Shown: in pieces, positions 1 through 9,669 of the stretch | How the letters are laid out: each line of letters starts with the position of its first letter | Position numbering within the stretch: position 1 is the first letter of the stretch | Source of the DNA: a virus | Direction: 5' to 3' (one strand) | DNA: 37,590 bases | IMG/VR virus record: IMGVR_UViG_3300024323_000013 | Location: 1 to 37,590 of that record | Program-made: the position numbers and the translations under genes | The notes under the pieces: generated by a model | The model's database searches: none | What the model saw: only the letters and a program-made list of their open reading frames with translations | Told to the model about the DNA's origin: nothing

Positions 1-78
1 ATCTGAGTGTGTGTTGGCGTAGATCGCCCAGGCCAAGGAGAGCGCCGCGATGACCCACGGAATAATCTCGTTCGTCAT
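1..78 (-). CDS. N-terminus of a small membrane protein, cut by window start
   Basis: The gene starts at an ATG that overlaps the stop of the preceding gene (ATGA) and runs off the window after 26 codons. The visible N-terminus begins MTNEIIP and continues into a hydrophobic stretch (WVIAALSLAWAIYA, about residues 8-21) that reads as one transmembrane helix. Its position just after the tail-tip and appendage genes would suit a holin or another lysis-associated membrane protein, but that is inference from location only. The overlap with a well-supported upstream gene makes it likely real. The rest of the protein is not visible. Confidence 0.6.
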   Translation of the reverse strand, partial: MTNEIIPWVIAALSLAWAIYANTHSD

Positions 79-530
79 GGCAGCGTCAACACGCGATAGA
101 GCACGGAGAACTTGATCGGGCTGTCTCCGAGCGTCGGATTGGCCACCGGCACGCAGACCACGATCGCCGCGTTGGCCACCGGCGTCAGCTCCGTCGTGAC
201 GCCGGCCACGGACGAGTACTTGGTGCCGGAGCTGAAGTTCAACGTGGCCGCGGCGATGTCGGCTGTCACCTTCGCGCCAGATCCGTTCGTGTAGCGGAAT
301 TCGAGGTTGTTCGATCCGGCATAGGCCGTCGTCGCAAACGTTGAACCGAAGGCAATGCCAATCGGGATGACAATCTTGCCGGCGCCAGGCGCGGCGACCA
401 GCGCAATCGGCGTGGTGAACAGCGCTTTGACCTGGGCGGCCGTCAGCGACACAGGCGCGGGCGCTACGATGTCGCATAGTCCCGCCGGGAATCGCAGGAT
501 GTCGAAGTTGCCGAGTTGTACGCTGCTCAT
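75..530 (-). CDS. Small beta-rich virion-type protein, unknown function
   Basis: A 151-residue protein starting MSSVQLGNFDILRF. It is rich in Ala, Val, Thr and Gly and alternates short hydrophobic and polar stretches, as all-beta tail-appendage proteins do. It has no signal peptide, cysteine cluster or catalytic motif that I recognise. It is the last complete gene of the tail module, downstream of the tail hub, where siphophages place tail-tip or fibre accessory proteins. The start ATG is six nt after the previous stop with only a weak ribosome site (AGGCACC). That junction resembles the one before the gene at 27232. Real gene likely; role inferred. Confidence 0.6.
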   Translation of the reverse strand: MSSVQLGNFDILRFPAGLCDIVAPAPVSLTAAQVKALFTTPIALVAAPGAGKIVIPIGIAFGSTFATTAYAGSNNLEFRYTNGSGAKVTADIAAATLNFSSGTKYSSVAGVTTELTPVANAAIVVCVPVANPTLGDSPIKFSVLYRVLTLP

Positions 531-536
531 AGGTGC

Positions 537-1064
537 CTAATTGTTGACGAAGCAGTCCCACGCGATCCGAGCGCACCAGACCTGAAAGGTGTCCGCGCTC
601 TTCGCGACCTGCACGATGTAGCGTTTCTTGCCGCTCGCCGGCGTGAAGCTGATCGTCTGTTTCTGATTCGTGCCGCTGAAGTCTGAGGCCGTCGCCGTGC
701 AGGCTGCCGCGCCGCTCTGCGTCGGGACGGAGCTGTCGGTGATGTTGAACACGCGCGGCGTCACCGAGATGCCCGCGTTCTCAACGCGGACCATCACGCG
801 CACCTGAATCACGACGTTGGCCGAACCAGAGATCTGGTTGCTGGTATTGTCGATCTCGAATTCGACCGAGTCGTAGGCCTGCAGTTGACCCGTACCCACG
901 CCGACACCGAAGCCGACGATCTCGCTACCACCGCCGTACTGATTGCGGCCGAAGCAGCCGAGGGCCAGCAGGTCAATGTCGTTCTTCAGCGGGTCGTAGT
1001 GTGTCGTCTTCCCGAAACTCGTCGGATCTGGCGACACCGGGAGCGTGACAATGGTTCGGCTCAT
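537..1064 (-). CDS. Beta-rich tail-module protein, unknown function
   Basis: A 175-residue protein beginning MSRTIVTLPVSPDP. The middle (about residues 60-115) has alternating hydrophobic strands (SVEFEIDN, VVIQVRVMVRVENAG) typical of a beta-sandwich. The C-terminal part ends in the aromatic segment VWCARIAWDCFVNN. The start overlaps the end of the tail hub gene by four nt (ATGA), so it is translated as part of the tail operon. I do not recognise a family. A virion surface or tail-tip accessory protein is the natural guess from position and composition. Confidence 0.6.
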   Translation of the reverse strand: MSRTIVTLPVSPDPTSFGKTTHYDPLKNDIDLLALGCFGRNQYGGGSEIVGFGVGVGTGQLQAYDSVEFEIDNTSNQISGSANVVIQVRVMVRVENAGISVTPRVFNITDSSVPTQSGAAACTATASDFSGTNQKQTISFTPASGKKRYIVQVAKSADTFQVWCARIAWDCFVNN

Positions 1065-4000
1065 ACACGAATCAGCGGTTCTGCGTTAGCGGTGTCGGTG
1101 ATCACGGGCTCGTTGGCGCCCACGTCTGTGATCGTGAATAAGCGAGTCAGGCCGTTCGTGAAGGCCGTCGCGATGAGCAACGCGTTCACGTCGAGCAAGG
1201 TGTACGTGACGATGCGCGTCGCAATGTTCAGACTGCGCCAGAGGATGATGAACGGCCGTTGCGAATAGCCGACCGCGCCAGTGCCCTCGATCGTCGTCAG
1301 CAGGATCCCTGTTCCGACGTCACGATCCAGGTAGCCGATCGGTCCGTCGATCTGAACTTGCTTCGCCCCGAACTGCAGACGCGTGAGCCGGCGCTGTAGC
1401 ACCCACGCGAACTGCGTCGGGTTACTCAGCATGGTCGTGTCCAGCGCCTCGCCCTGCTTGGTGTGCCCCTTGTATTTCTGAATGCCGGCCGGGCTCTGGT
1501 AGGTTACAGCTGGCGCGCGGAACCGGCTCGCGTCGGGATCCCAATCGAACGATCCGCTGACGACGTTCTCGCGCTCTTGTCCGGAGATGGACTGCACCTT
1601 CCCGAAGATGTCGACGACGTGATCGAGCGACGGCCAGTTCGTCGGATCGACGGTTTCATCGAGGCCCCAGATCACGATCTGGCCGTGGCCGTTCACCCCG
1701 AGGCGTGATTCGGTCGAGCGGTTCCAGAGCTTGTACCAGGCACCGAGCCCCTGCGTGGTATCGACATACCAATCGATCGTCAGGCCGCGTGGCGGCAGCG
1801 CGCCGGCGGTGAAGGCTTGCCGCGTCGCGAAGCTGGAGCTGCGCACCTTCGCGGTGCCGTCCTCCCATTGCGGGTAGGTGACGTTCGTCGCCCAGACCCC
1901 AGACGTCCAGTTCCCCAGGATCGGATTCTCCAGCCAGTGCTGCTGGCACGCGTGCGCGTCAACCAGCGGCAGGCCGGTGCCGTCGCCAACGTCCTCCACG
2001 CCGATCGCGTTGACCGCCATCGTGACGACGCCGTTCTTGTGATCGTCGGACAGCGGCCCACGCGCGTAGATCACGGTGAACCAGTAGGTCTTGCCATCCG
2101 CGCCGGTGTAGGCCCGGTACGTCGGGGTGAAGGGCCACGCGGCGAACCCCGGCACCAGAATGTCCGCGCGGGTGTTTGGATCGAGCTTCGTGCGATCGTG
2201 GCTGACGGCCGGATCGCCCCCGCCCAGGTCGCTGCCGTACACGCTGATGATGCGAAAGATCGGATGGCCGACGACGAGATAGGCGTCCCAGTCTTCGGTG
2301 ATTGTCACTGCGGTCGCCGTCGCCAGCGACGGGACCGGCGTCAACGCGCCGGTGTAGGGCGCGCCGTCCGTCCAGTCGTGAATCGCCACGTAGAAATCTT
2401 GGCCGGGGATGGCCTGGAACCCGTCGAACGTGACGTTGTCGTGCGTGAAGACGCGGCAGGTCCCGCCGTTGAGCCCATCGCCTGACAGCGGATTGAATCC
2501 AACCGCGGCGTCGTCGTTGACGCTGCTCCCGAAGATATAGATCCGATAGGAATCGACGCCGGGGACCTGTCCCCAGTTAACGCGAATGCCGTGCGGATCG
2601 CCGAAATCGCCGCGATCGAGATTGGAGCCTTCGGCGCCAAGCGGGCCTTCCACGCCGCCGCTCACACACGTTACGTAGCTGTGGAGCTTGGTCATGATCG
2701 TGCCTGGCGCGCCGGTCTGCCCCACGTCCATCACCGGAGGAATGCCCGCGCTCGTCGATCCGACCGGCGGCGTCGTCAGGATGACCGTGCGCGTGAGCTT
2801 CTCCTGTCCGAGCCAGTACAGCGGGCAGAGCCCTTTCGACACGACCGCTCCGGTCGTCGGATCCGTCGCGCCTTCGTCGCTCTTTTCCCCGTAGAGCCAC
2901 GGAATCGGCGTCGCCAACACATCGGCCGGCGTCGAGAATCCGACCAGCGGCGGCACGAGCGCCGGCCAGTTACGTCCTGGACCTGACGGCCCGAATTCCG
3001 CGAAGAGACTGTCCACCACCGTCAGGTCAGCTTCGAGCGGCGAATCGAGGACGGGCGTTTGGACGACACCGCGGCACGGCACACGTGGTGCTGAGCCAGC
3101 CAGGCGCGCCGGCGGCGAGGCGAGCTTGATGCGCACCTCGTCGTACTCGAGGTCCTGCGAGTCCGCCAGATTGCGAATGAAGCGATCAGTCTCGTCGCCG
3201 AACTTGATTGTGGTGTTCGCCGCGGCAAAGCCGCCCTGCTCGTTGCTCAGCCCATGATCGACCGAACCCACCGACAGCAGGCCGGCCGGCTTGCGCCCGC
3301 CCTCGTAGGTCGACAGATCGCCGAGCTCGACGAGCGAGCGCCGGTACGTCGTCTGCGTGCCGCTCGGATAGTCGGTGTGGATCAAATCCATCCAGACATC
3401 GATGTTCGTCTTGCCGGTCAGCAGCTCCCCGTCCACCGGATCGGCATGCGCCGGGACGGCGCCAAATGGACCGGGATAGCTGGACACGCGGCCGACGCCA
3501 CCAGGATTGCAGCCTGACTTCCCTTTGCCGCCGCCGCTGACTTGCGCCTGCGGAGCGCAGGGCGCTTGCGGCGCGAGGGGAACCGGCGGCAACAGCACGA
3601 AACTCGGCGGAGGCGGCAGCGCGCCAGACTTGCCGGCCCACGCCCACGCCATCGACACATTCGAGGCATTCGGCGTCCCCGTCGGCGTCGACTGCCACGT
3701 CCAGACGTCGGTGTCCACCAGCGCGAGGTTGTGGTTGGTGTCGCTGCCCGTGGTGGCCCCGCCGCTGATCGTGACGATCGGTGCGCTCGCTGGCGTCGCT
3801 CCGTTTTGCCGCGTCGCGATCTGCCAGCTCCCGCCGGGTGCCCCTGACACGACGACGATGAGCCCGATCAGCGTGGCCGACGACACGGGGCCGATCAGCG
3901 TCACGTCGAATGTTTCGGTTGCCGAATAGGCGGCTCCGCCATTGCCGTCACCGTTATTCGGCTGGATGTAGCGTACGGCCGTGTTCGAGGGAACCGAGAT

Positions 4001-4801
4001 GTTGCTGCTGCCGATCATCCACTGGTTACCGATCGTCGCCGTGAACTGCGCCCCCCAGGCAGTGATTGACCCCGATGGGCCGCCCGCATAGGTGATCTGC
4101 TGATACACGAGATCGCCAACCGCAAGATTCAGGGAGCCGGTCCAACTCCCAGATGTCGCGGTATCCGCGATCGTGACCGAGGCCGATGTCGGTGACCCGT
4201 TCTTGAAGACCGTGAAGGTAATCGACTTCCCGGTGCCTGGAGCCGCCGAGAGCGTGTGGTTGAGGCCGGTGAGTCGGCCGGCGATCGACACAACGTCAGA
4301 CGTCCCAGGAAGCTGTTGATACCCCGAGACCCCGCGCCACGTGTGCGGGCCAAAGACCGAGTTCGTGGCGCCGTCACCGACAGAGCTCGAACTGTCGTTG
4401 CCGCCGTAAATACTTTGGCCAGGAGATGTTGACGTGAATTCGATGGTGAAATAGACCTGCGTGCCCGCCGGGAAATTTCCGGAATGATCATGCAGGCTGA
4501 TGATGTCTCCCCGAGCGACCGTGACGCTGTGGGTCGTATCGCGGACATCGGTCGCGGCGTTCACGAACTGGCAGGTCAGCGCGGAATCGACACCGTTGAC
4601 GCGCAGGAAGAAATTCCGAAATCCGGTGCCTCCGCCGGGAGCCACGCTCAACTTGATTCGCAGGTTGTTGAACGTCCCCGCAGCAGGACACGGCATCGAA
4701 CCCTGCGCCTCGGAGGTCGCCGTGCAGATATTCCCAAACCCAATCGGGCAGAAATTGTCGATGCCGGTCGAGCCGTTATAGCTCCCAAAGATGATCTGCA
4801 T
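1061..4801 (-). CDS. Tail hub / tail-tip protein with N-terminal beta-domains
   Basis: A 1246-residue protein. The start is set at ATG 4801 (MQIIFGSYNG), which overlaps the stop of the preceding gene as ATGA. The frame stays open upstream to 5461, but that extension reads Arg/His-rich junk over the distal tail gene. Residues 1-390 look like two or three beta-sandwich repeats (for example GTGKSITFTVFKNGSP near 189-204 and GGSWQIATRQNGATP near 323-337). Residues about 394-420 are a proline-rich linker. The remaining 800 residues (PWLYGEKSDEG, YRIYIFGSS, WYVDTTQGLGAWYKLW) resemble the large tail-hub or baseplate proteins that follow the tape measure and distal tail genes in siphophages. It would sit at the tail tip and contact the host. 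The call rests on order, size and composition. Confidence 0.6.
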   Translation of the reverse strand: MQIIFGSYNGSTGIDNFCPIGFGNICTATSEAQGSMPCPAAGTFNNLRIKLSVAPGGGTGFRNFFLRVNGVDSALTCQFVNAATDVRDTTHSVTVARGDIISLHDHSGNFPAGTQVYFTIEFTSTSPGQSIYGGNDSSSSVGDGATNSVFGPHTWRGVSGYQQLPGTSDVVSIAGRLTGLNHTLSAAPGTGKSITFTVFKNGSPTSASVTIADTATSGSWTGSLNLAVGDLVYQQITYAGGPSGSITAWGAQFTATIGNQWMIGSSNISVPSNTAVRYIQPNNGDGNGGAAYSATETFDVTLIGPVSSATLIGLIVVVSGAPGGSWQIATRQNGATPASAPIVTISGGATTGSDTNHNLALVDTDVWTWQSTPTGTPNASNVSMAWAWAGKSGALPPPPSFVLLPPVPLAPQAPCAPQAQVSGGGKGKSGCNPGGVGRVSSYPGPFGAVPAHADPVDGELLTGKTNIDVWMDLIHTDYPSGTQTTYRRSLVELGDLSTYEGGRKPAGLLSVGSVDHGLSNEQGGFAAANTTIKFGDETDRFIRNLADSQDLEYDEVRIKLASPPARLAGSAPRVPCRGVVQTPVLDSPLEADLTVVDSLFAEFGPSGPGRNWPALVPPLVGFSTPADVLATPIPWLYGEKSDEGATDPTTGAVVSKGLCPLYWLGQEKLTRTVILTTPPVGSTSAGIPPVMDVGQTGAPGTIMTKLHSYVTCVSGGVEGPLGAEGSNLDRGDFGDPHGIRVNWGQVPGVDSYRIYIFGSSVNDDAAVGFNPLSGDGLNGGTCRVFTHDNVTFDGFQAIPGQDFYVAIHDWTDGAPYTGALTPVPSLATATAVTITEDWDAYLVVGHPIFRIISVYGSDLGGGDPAVSHDRTKLDPNTRADILVPGFAAWPFTPTYRAYTGADGKTYWFTVIYARGPLSDDHKNGVVTMAVNAIGVEDVGDGTGLPLVDAHACQQHWLENPILGNWTSGVWATNVTYPQWEDGTAKVRSSSFATRQAFTAGALPPRGLTIDWYVDTTQGLGAWYKLWNRSTESRLGVNGHGQIVIWGLDETVDPTNWPSLDHVVDIFGKVQSISGQERENVVSGSFDWDPDASRFRAPAVTYQSPAGIQKYKGHTKQGEALDTTMLSNPTQFAWVLQRRLTRLQFGAKQVQIDGPIGYLDRDVGTGILLTTIEGTGAVGYSQRPFIILWRSLNIATRIVTYTLLDVNALLIATAFTNGLTRLFTITDVGANEPVITDTANAEPLIRV

Positions 4802-5592
4802 CAGAGGGCCTGACCCTTCGGCCACTCGTCGAAGGTCAGCGAGATCGGCTTGTACGTCTCCATCTGCTGCAACACGTCGAACGTATTCGACCAACGGCCG
4901 AACAATCCGCTGGTGGTACTCGTCGGATCCGGCCAGAAGAGCGACGGACGCGCCCGGCCATGATTCGCGCGGAACCAGTCCCGGATCGCGGTCAGACCGG
5001 ACGGACTGCTCGCGCGCAGATCCACCGCGATCTTCCTGTTCACCGTGCCGTAGTCCTGCACATACGGCGTGCCGTATTCGTTCGCCACGTCGAGCACGTT
5101 GGGCGTTTCGGATTCGTGAAAGCCCCACGCGAAGTTGTCGCCCACGGCCTGACCGAGAAAACTGCGCTTCGGACCGTAGATGGCGATGCAGCCGCCGAAC
5201 GTCACGTTGACCGAATTCGACACGATCACCAGATTCCAGACCGTGGACGTGCGACTGCTGAAGCTCGTGAGATCCACCACGAGCGTCGGCGGAAAGCCAT
5301 CCGCCTGCACCGCCGGGATCGTGATCGCGTGCGAGAACCCTGCCCCGTTCGTCAGCGTGAGCACGCTGGCACCTGGATCGAGGTTGTGCATCGGGATGAC
5401 GAGGATGTCGCCCTGTGCTGACGAGATGGTGAACGTGATCGTGACCGTCTTCACGCTCCACCTAACGCGCGCAGCCGGGTTCAACGTGGCCAGCGTGGCA
5501 AGGCTGTAGGACGTGGACGGCGCGACAGTCGCCGTCGGCGTCACCCCGAGTAGGATGTTGTCGGTGTAGCGCTGAAAGATGGCGGACGCCAT
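4801..5592 (-). CDS. Distal tail-like protein
   Basis: A 263-residue protein (MASAIFQRYTDNILLG) encoded directly after the tape measure, sharing one base with its stop (TAATG). The N-terminal half is beta-rich. The C-terminal half has features seen in tail proteins at this position: AVDLRASSPSGLTAIRDWF followed by RPSLFWPDP and a closing GLFGRWSNTFDV segment. In siphophages the gene after the tape measure usually encodes the distal tail protein, which forms the ring joining tube to tip complex. I see no catalytic motif. Assignment is by synteny and general look rather than a diagnostic motif. Confidence 0.55.
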   Translation of the reverse strand: MASAIFQRYTDNILLGVTPTATVAPSTSYSLATLATLNPAARVRWSVKTVTITFTISSAQGDILVIPMHNLDPGASVLTLTNGAGFSHAITIPAVQADGFPPTLVVDLTSFSSRTSTVWNLVIVSNSVNVTFGGCIAIYGPKRSFLGQAVGDNFAWGFHESETPNVLDVANEYGTPYVQDYGTVNRKIAVDLRASSPSGLTAIRDWFRANHGRARPSLFWPDPTSTTSGLFGRWSNTFDVLQQMETYKPISLTFDEWPKGQAL

Positions 5593-8500
5593 TACGCAGG
5601 CACCCGGAGCGCGCGCCGCGCCTTCGTTCCAGCCCCGTCTCGATCCGTCGCAAAGTTCTGAATCACCGTACTCGTCACGACCTTGCCATCAAGCTCCAGC
5701 GTCACGTAGAGATCGCCACCGCCAGATCCCATCAGCGCAGACACGGCTTTCTGTTGACTGGCCGTGAGCACCATTTCACCGGGGGTCAACATCGCCGGAA
5801 CGGTGTCCGATCCGCTGCGGCGGAATGGCAGTACGCGACCACCACCCGCGAAGTGCTGGATGCCACGTGGCATCACGAGTCCGCCAGTCGCTGCGCCGGC
5901 TGTCGTATGCGCCCAATCAGAGGTATCACCCAAGAACGACGTATCAGCGAAGTCCTGTTTGATGTGGGTCGTGATCGTGATGTCCTTCGACGTTGGCAGT
6001 CCGTTGAGTGCATCGGCGAGACCGTTCTTGCCGGTCAGCGTGCGAATCAGTTCCTGCAGCGTATCGTTCAGCGTTTTCAGTCCGGTATCGAGCGGCGTGT
6101 CTTCGAAGCTCAGACCGGAGATGTCGTTGATCTTGTTGCCGTTCGCATCGAGCAGCTTGCCCGCGTCGATTAGGTTCTGGATCAACGGACGCATGTTGTC
6201 CGGGATCGCCGTGCCGAACTTCACTGAGTCCTGCACTAACTTCGAGATGGCCGTGGACATGCCACCGAGCACGCCACCGACATCCGCCCCGGCATCCGTC
6301 AACGCCGTGAAGTCGGCGTAGATTTTCTTCGCGCTGGCTTCCAGATTGGCCTGCTTGAACTTCGGCCCCAGATTCTCCAGCGTGATCCCATAGTTCGCGG
6401 CCAACTGCGTCAAAGCGACATAGTCTGGCGGCGGCACGTCCAGCAGACCCTGCAGCGCCTTCTTCTCGTCCTCCGTCAAGCCTTGCATCGTCAGGATTGA
6501 CTTGATCGTTTCCCGCATCTCGTCCGGGATCTTGCCGCCGAAGGCTTGGAAGGCACTGACAACGGCACTGACACCCGTGGCGGTGTCTTCGATCTTCTTC
6601 TGCTGCTCGTTCAGGGCGATGTTGATCTTGTCGATCGCGGCTTGTGTGGCTTCAGCCCCCAGCTTCTCGGCTGCGAAGAGGCTCTTGATGTCCTGATCGG
6701 CCTGCGCCGCTGATCGCCCGGTCGCGGCGTAGGCTGCGCCGATCGCTTTGGCCATCTGATCGAAGCCGCCAAAGGACTGCTCGAATGTCGCTTCAGTCTT
6801 ACGACCAGCAATCTCGGCTGCACTAGGTCCGCCAATGCCCTTCAGGACCGAGAAGAGCGCAGTCGCAGCACCAGCGATTAACTCAATGATCCCAGTGGCC
6901 TTACCCAGTGAACTCGACGTCGAAGACGTGAATGCATGGAAGCCTTTGTCCGCTGTATCGAGACCTCGAGCGACATCGGCCAGTTCACCAACGATGCTGC
7001 CGAAGGTTCCGCCGCTGACTTGCGCAAGATGCTCAAGAGAACTCGATAGCCCAGCGAGATCGTCTTTCCATTGAGTCGTCGCTTCACGTGCGCGGTTAAT
7101 CGCCTCAATGTTCTGCGCGGAAGGTATAGCAAGCCCACTGAATCCGAGTTGCGCAGTCGATTCGAGTGTCGGCTGACTCTCACCAGGCAGGGTTGTCGAG
7201 GGAACGAACCGGCCGCCGCGCTGCACATCGAACGCACCCGCGAACTGCCCGGCTCGCTGCATCTCCTCCACGATCTGTGTGACCGTCCCGCCGAAGACAT
7301 GCAACTGCCCGACTTGCTGCCTGAGAAACCCAGTGAACTTATCCGAGACGACGCCGAGCGAGTTGTAGCCGAAGATGAGGCCGAGCGCCGCCTTGCCTGC
7401 GGCAACCGTCTCCTCCTCGTTATCCTTCATCCGCTCGTTCTGCGCCTTCAACGAGTCGTTGAACTTCGTGATCGCAATGGATGAGAGGGCGGTCTTGATC
7501 GAGATGTCCTCGGTCGACAGACCCATTGCCTGCAACGTCAGTACGGTCTGTTGCTGGGAGAACGTCAGATTGCCGGTGTCCCGCGTTGCCTCGGAGATCT
7601 TTTCATTCACCGCATCGAGTTTCTGCCGATAGGTTTCCCACGACATCCCGAGCGCATCAGCAGCGGCTTCTTGTAGACGGAGCTGCGCCGTTGCCGCCGC
7701 AAGTAGCGCGGTATTTTCTGGTGACGGTCCAGAGATGAGTCCAGCCTGCGCCTGAAACGCTCCTCCCGTTAAGGTGCCAATGCCGACAGACGGCACACCG
7801 CCCAAGAGAGGCAAGTTTGGCGGTGGCGGAAGCGTCAGACCAGCTCGCTTCGCTGCCGCTTCTCGGCCTGCCTGGGTGGTGAGATCGTCATTCTCTTGCG
7901 GCGGAGCGCCGAGAAATAACCGGAGCTTAGACAGTTTGTTGTTCAGATCGATGAACGTAGCGAGGATGTTGCCTGCCGCGTTCACGGCATCGATCTTCAG
8001 GCGATCGAACCCGACGCTAAACTCGTGGAGCGCCCGCACCGATTCAGCGCTCATCGCAGTCATTGACGAGCCGAGTTCGTCAACCTTCGCCTTCAACGTG
8101 GGTAGGATCAGCGCGCCGCCGCGGCCGAACAGTTCGATCGCGATCAGCGCTTGCTGCGCGGGGTCATCGATCTGTTGCATCGCTTTTGCGATGGCGATGA
8201 ACTGGGCGTCTGGCGCGAGTTTTCGCAGATCTTCAAAGGACAATCCAAGCGAAGTAATAGCCTGCAACGCTTGCGGGTTGCCGCTCGCGATATTCTTCTG
8301 GAACTTGCTGACGGCGTTAGCCACTTCCTCAAGCGAATTTCCTGATGGAACCGCAATCGAGTTCAGACGCTGCAGCGCGACGATGCCGATCCCGGTCTGC
8401 TCGGACACCTTCACCAGCGAATCGGCGTACGTGACAGATTGACGAGCCGCCAGTCCGAACGCGGCACCGGCCGCCGCGAGCGTCGTCGGCAACGCCAGAG

Positions 8501-8963
8501 CGCCACCGACATCGCCGATCAACGATCCAAACGAGGTACCGCTGGTCGTCGCGCTCAGTTCCTTCAGCGCTTGCTGCTGCTGTTTCAGCGCCGCGAGCGC
8601 CTTCTGGACTTCGGCCGGCGCGGTTTGCCCGAGTGCGCGGAAGGCATCCACGCCCCGGCTGATGGCCCGGACCATGTCGTCGACTTGCGATGACGTGAGA
8701 CTCGTCACGCCGCCGAGTTGTTGAATCCCGCGTGAGGCATTCGCCGCTTCCGTCGCGATCCGTTGCTGTCCCACGCGGACCAGATCGAGGTTTGCCGACA
8801 TGCGCGTCAACGCTTGGTTCAGCCCTGACGTATCCGGGGCCTTGCCGATGCCAGCCACCGCCGTCTGGGCCGCCTTGGCATCCGTGCCAACCTTCGCGAG
8901 CGCCGTCGTGACGTCTTTCGCGTCGGCCCCGATCCGCACGATGAGACTACGGAGGTTCGCCAT
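5592..8963 (-). CDS. Tail tape measure protein
   Basis: At 1123 residues this is one of the two largest proteins here, placed between the tail chaperone genes and the tail-tip genes as tape measures are. It is mostly helical, Ala/Gln/Lys-rich and coiled-coil-like in the first 150 residues (starting MANLRSLIVRIGADAKDV). Hydrophobic segments suit membrane interaction during DNA entry (near LALPTTLAAAGAAFGLAA and IIELIAGAATALFSVL). Tape measures set tail length at roughly 1.5 angstrom per residue, which would give a tail of about 150-170 nm. It begins on a TAATG junction with the gp10-like gene. No lytic transglycosylase or peptidase motif was recognised. Confidence 0.9.
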   Translation of the reverse strand: MANLRSLIVRIGADAKDVTTALAKVGTDAKAAQTAVAGIGKAPDTSGLNQALTRMSANLDLVRVGQQRIATEAANASRGIQQLGGVTSLTSSQVDDMVRAISRGVDAFRALGQTAPAEVQKALAALKQQQQALKELSATTSGTSFGSLIGDVGGALALPTTLAAAGAAFGLAARQSVTYADSLVKVSEQTGIGIVALQRLNSIAVPSGNSLEEVANAVSKFQKNIASGNPQALQAITSLGLSFEDLRKLAPDAQFIAIAKAMQQIDDPAQQALIAIELFGRGGALILPTLKAKVDELGSSMTAMSAESVRALHEFSVGFDRLKIDAVNAAGNILATFIDLNNKLSKLRLFLGAPPQENDDLTTQAGREAAAKRAGLTLPPPPNLPLLGGVPSVGIGTLTGGAFQAQAGLISGPSPENTALLAAATAQLRLQEAAADALGMSWETYRQKLDAVNEKISEATRDTGNLTFSQQQTVLTLQAMGLSTEDISIKTALSSIAITKFNDSLKAQNERMKDNEEETVAAGKAALGLIFGYNSLGVVSDKFTGFLRQQVGQLHVFGGTVTQIVEEMQRAGQFAGAFDVQRGGRFVPSTTLPGESQPTLESTAQLGFSGLAIPSAQNIEAINRAREATTQWKDDLAGLSSSLEHLAQVSGGTFGSIVGELADVARGLDTADKGFHAFTSSTSSSLGKATGIIELIAGAATALFSVLKGIGGPSAAEIAGRKTEATFEQSFGGFDQMAKAIGAAYAATGRSAAQADQDIKSLFAAEKLGAEATQAAIDKINIALNEQQKKIEDTATGVSAVVSAFQAFGGKIPDEMRETIKSILTMQGLTEDEKKALQGLLDVPPPDYVALTQLAANYGITLENLGPKFKQANLEASAKKIYADFTALTDAGADVGGVLGGMSTAISKLVQDSVKFGTAIPDNMRPLIQNLIDAGKLLDANGNKINDISGLSFEDTPLDTGLKTLNDTLQELIRTLTGKNGLADALNGLPTSKDITITTHIKQDFADTSFLGDTSDWAHTTAGAATGGLVMPRGIQHFAGGGRVLPFRRSGSDTVPAMLTPGEMVLTASQQKAVSALMGSGGGDLYVTLELDGKVVTSTVIQNFATDRDGAGTKARRALRVPA

Positions 8964-9373
8964 TACGTCGGCACCGCCCCGTTCATCGCCTCAATCAACC
9001 GGTTCAGATGCGGTTCTTCTTCCGCGTCCCGCGCCGGACCCATGAACGCATGCGTACCGATGTTGCGCGTCTTGAATCCGAACTCGTACCAAACGCCATA
9101 CACGGACGGGTTCCGATGCGCGGTATTCTCTCCCCCGCGAGACGGCAGATCCTCATCAACCAACCCGACAAACCACGTCAGGCCGCTGCCCTGGACTTGG
9201 ATGGCCTCCACGAGATCGCCTTTGTCTCTCGGCGCGTTCGTGCGGGCGCGCTCCTGCACGCGCGTGGCCGTCACCTGATCGGCGTCGCTCACGCGTGCCA
9301 GCACGTCAGACCCGTACTGCTGCAGGTCCGCCGTCAAGCCTTCAATTCCATCTAAGCGAAACGTCGCCTGCAT
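8963..9373 (-). CDS. HK97 gp10-like tail/neck protein
   Basis: A 136-residue protein with the layout of the HK97 gp10 (tail completion/neck) family. A helical N-terminus includes VTATRVQERARTNAP, then DKGDLVEAIQVQ, a GLVDED segment, and YGVWYEFGFKTRNIGTHAFM, which matches the family's conserved 'Y...E.G......PF..PA' ending, followed here by GPARDAEEE. These proteins act at the head-tail interface or tail terminus during assembly. It lies between the chaperone frame (stop at 9376) and the tape measure. In many phages it lies before the major tail protein, so its placement here is slightly unusual. Confidence 0.75.
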   Translation of the reverse strand: MQATFRLDGIEGLTADLQQYGSDVLARVSDADQVTATRVQERARTNAPRDKGDLVEAIQVQGSGLTWFVGLVDEDLPSRGGENTAHRNPSVYGVWYEFGFKTRNIGTHAFMGPARDAEEEPHLNRLIEAMNGAVPT

Positions 9374-9375
9374 GA

Positions 9376-9669
9376 CTAGTCGTCGGTCTCCTTGCGCTTC
9401 GTCTTCTTCGAACGTCGCAGCAAATCTCTCACCCGTAGCGGCTTATTCGAGAACGGACTTAGTACCCAGCACGCCAGTTGCGCCACCATCTCCAACTGTC
9501 GATTGCGCTCATGCCACACGGCGTCGACAAACCAATCGATCTCGCGCGGCGTCATCGTCCGAAACGCCCGCGGACTGAGTCCGCACCGGATCGCGTGCGG
9601 CTGGATCTCCCCGATCCAACGGGCGATCGGCCCTAGGCGCTCTCCCGTGTCGTCGTCGTAGGGTCCACT
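9376..9669 (-). CDS. Probable -1 frameshift extension of tail assembly chaperone
   Basis: An open frame of 97 codons between a TGA (9672-9670) and a TAG (9378-9376), lying -1 relative to the chaperone gene and overlapping its last 12 codons. It reads GERLGPIARWIGEIQPHAI, then GLSPRAFRTMTPREIDWFVD, and a basic end (RRSKKTKRKETDD). The 'LSP..F..MTPREID' pattern is typical of the downstream domain of tail chaperones. No ATG, GTG or TTG precedes the conserved part; the first ATG lies inside it and lacks a ribosome site. A ribosomal -1 shift from the upstream gene is therefore the best explanation. The shift site is not certain: CCT read as CCC in the stretch GGACCCTACG is a candidate, and there is no classic slippery heptamer. 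Confidence 0.6.
   Translation of the reverse strand, partial: SGPYDDDTGERLGPIARWIGEIQPHAIRCGLSPRAFRTMTPREIDWFVDAVWHERNRQLEMVAQLACWVLSPFSNKPLRVRDLLRRSKKTKRKETDD

Noticed and set aside
4802-5461. Upstream extension of the tail hub frame
   Set aside because: It reads Arg/His-rich sequence in another frame over the well-formed distal tail gene; ATG 4801 overlaps that gene's stop as ATGA.
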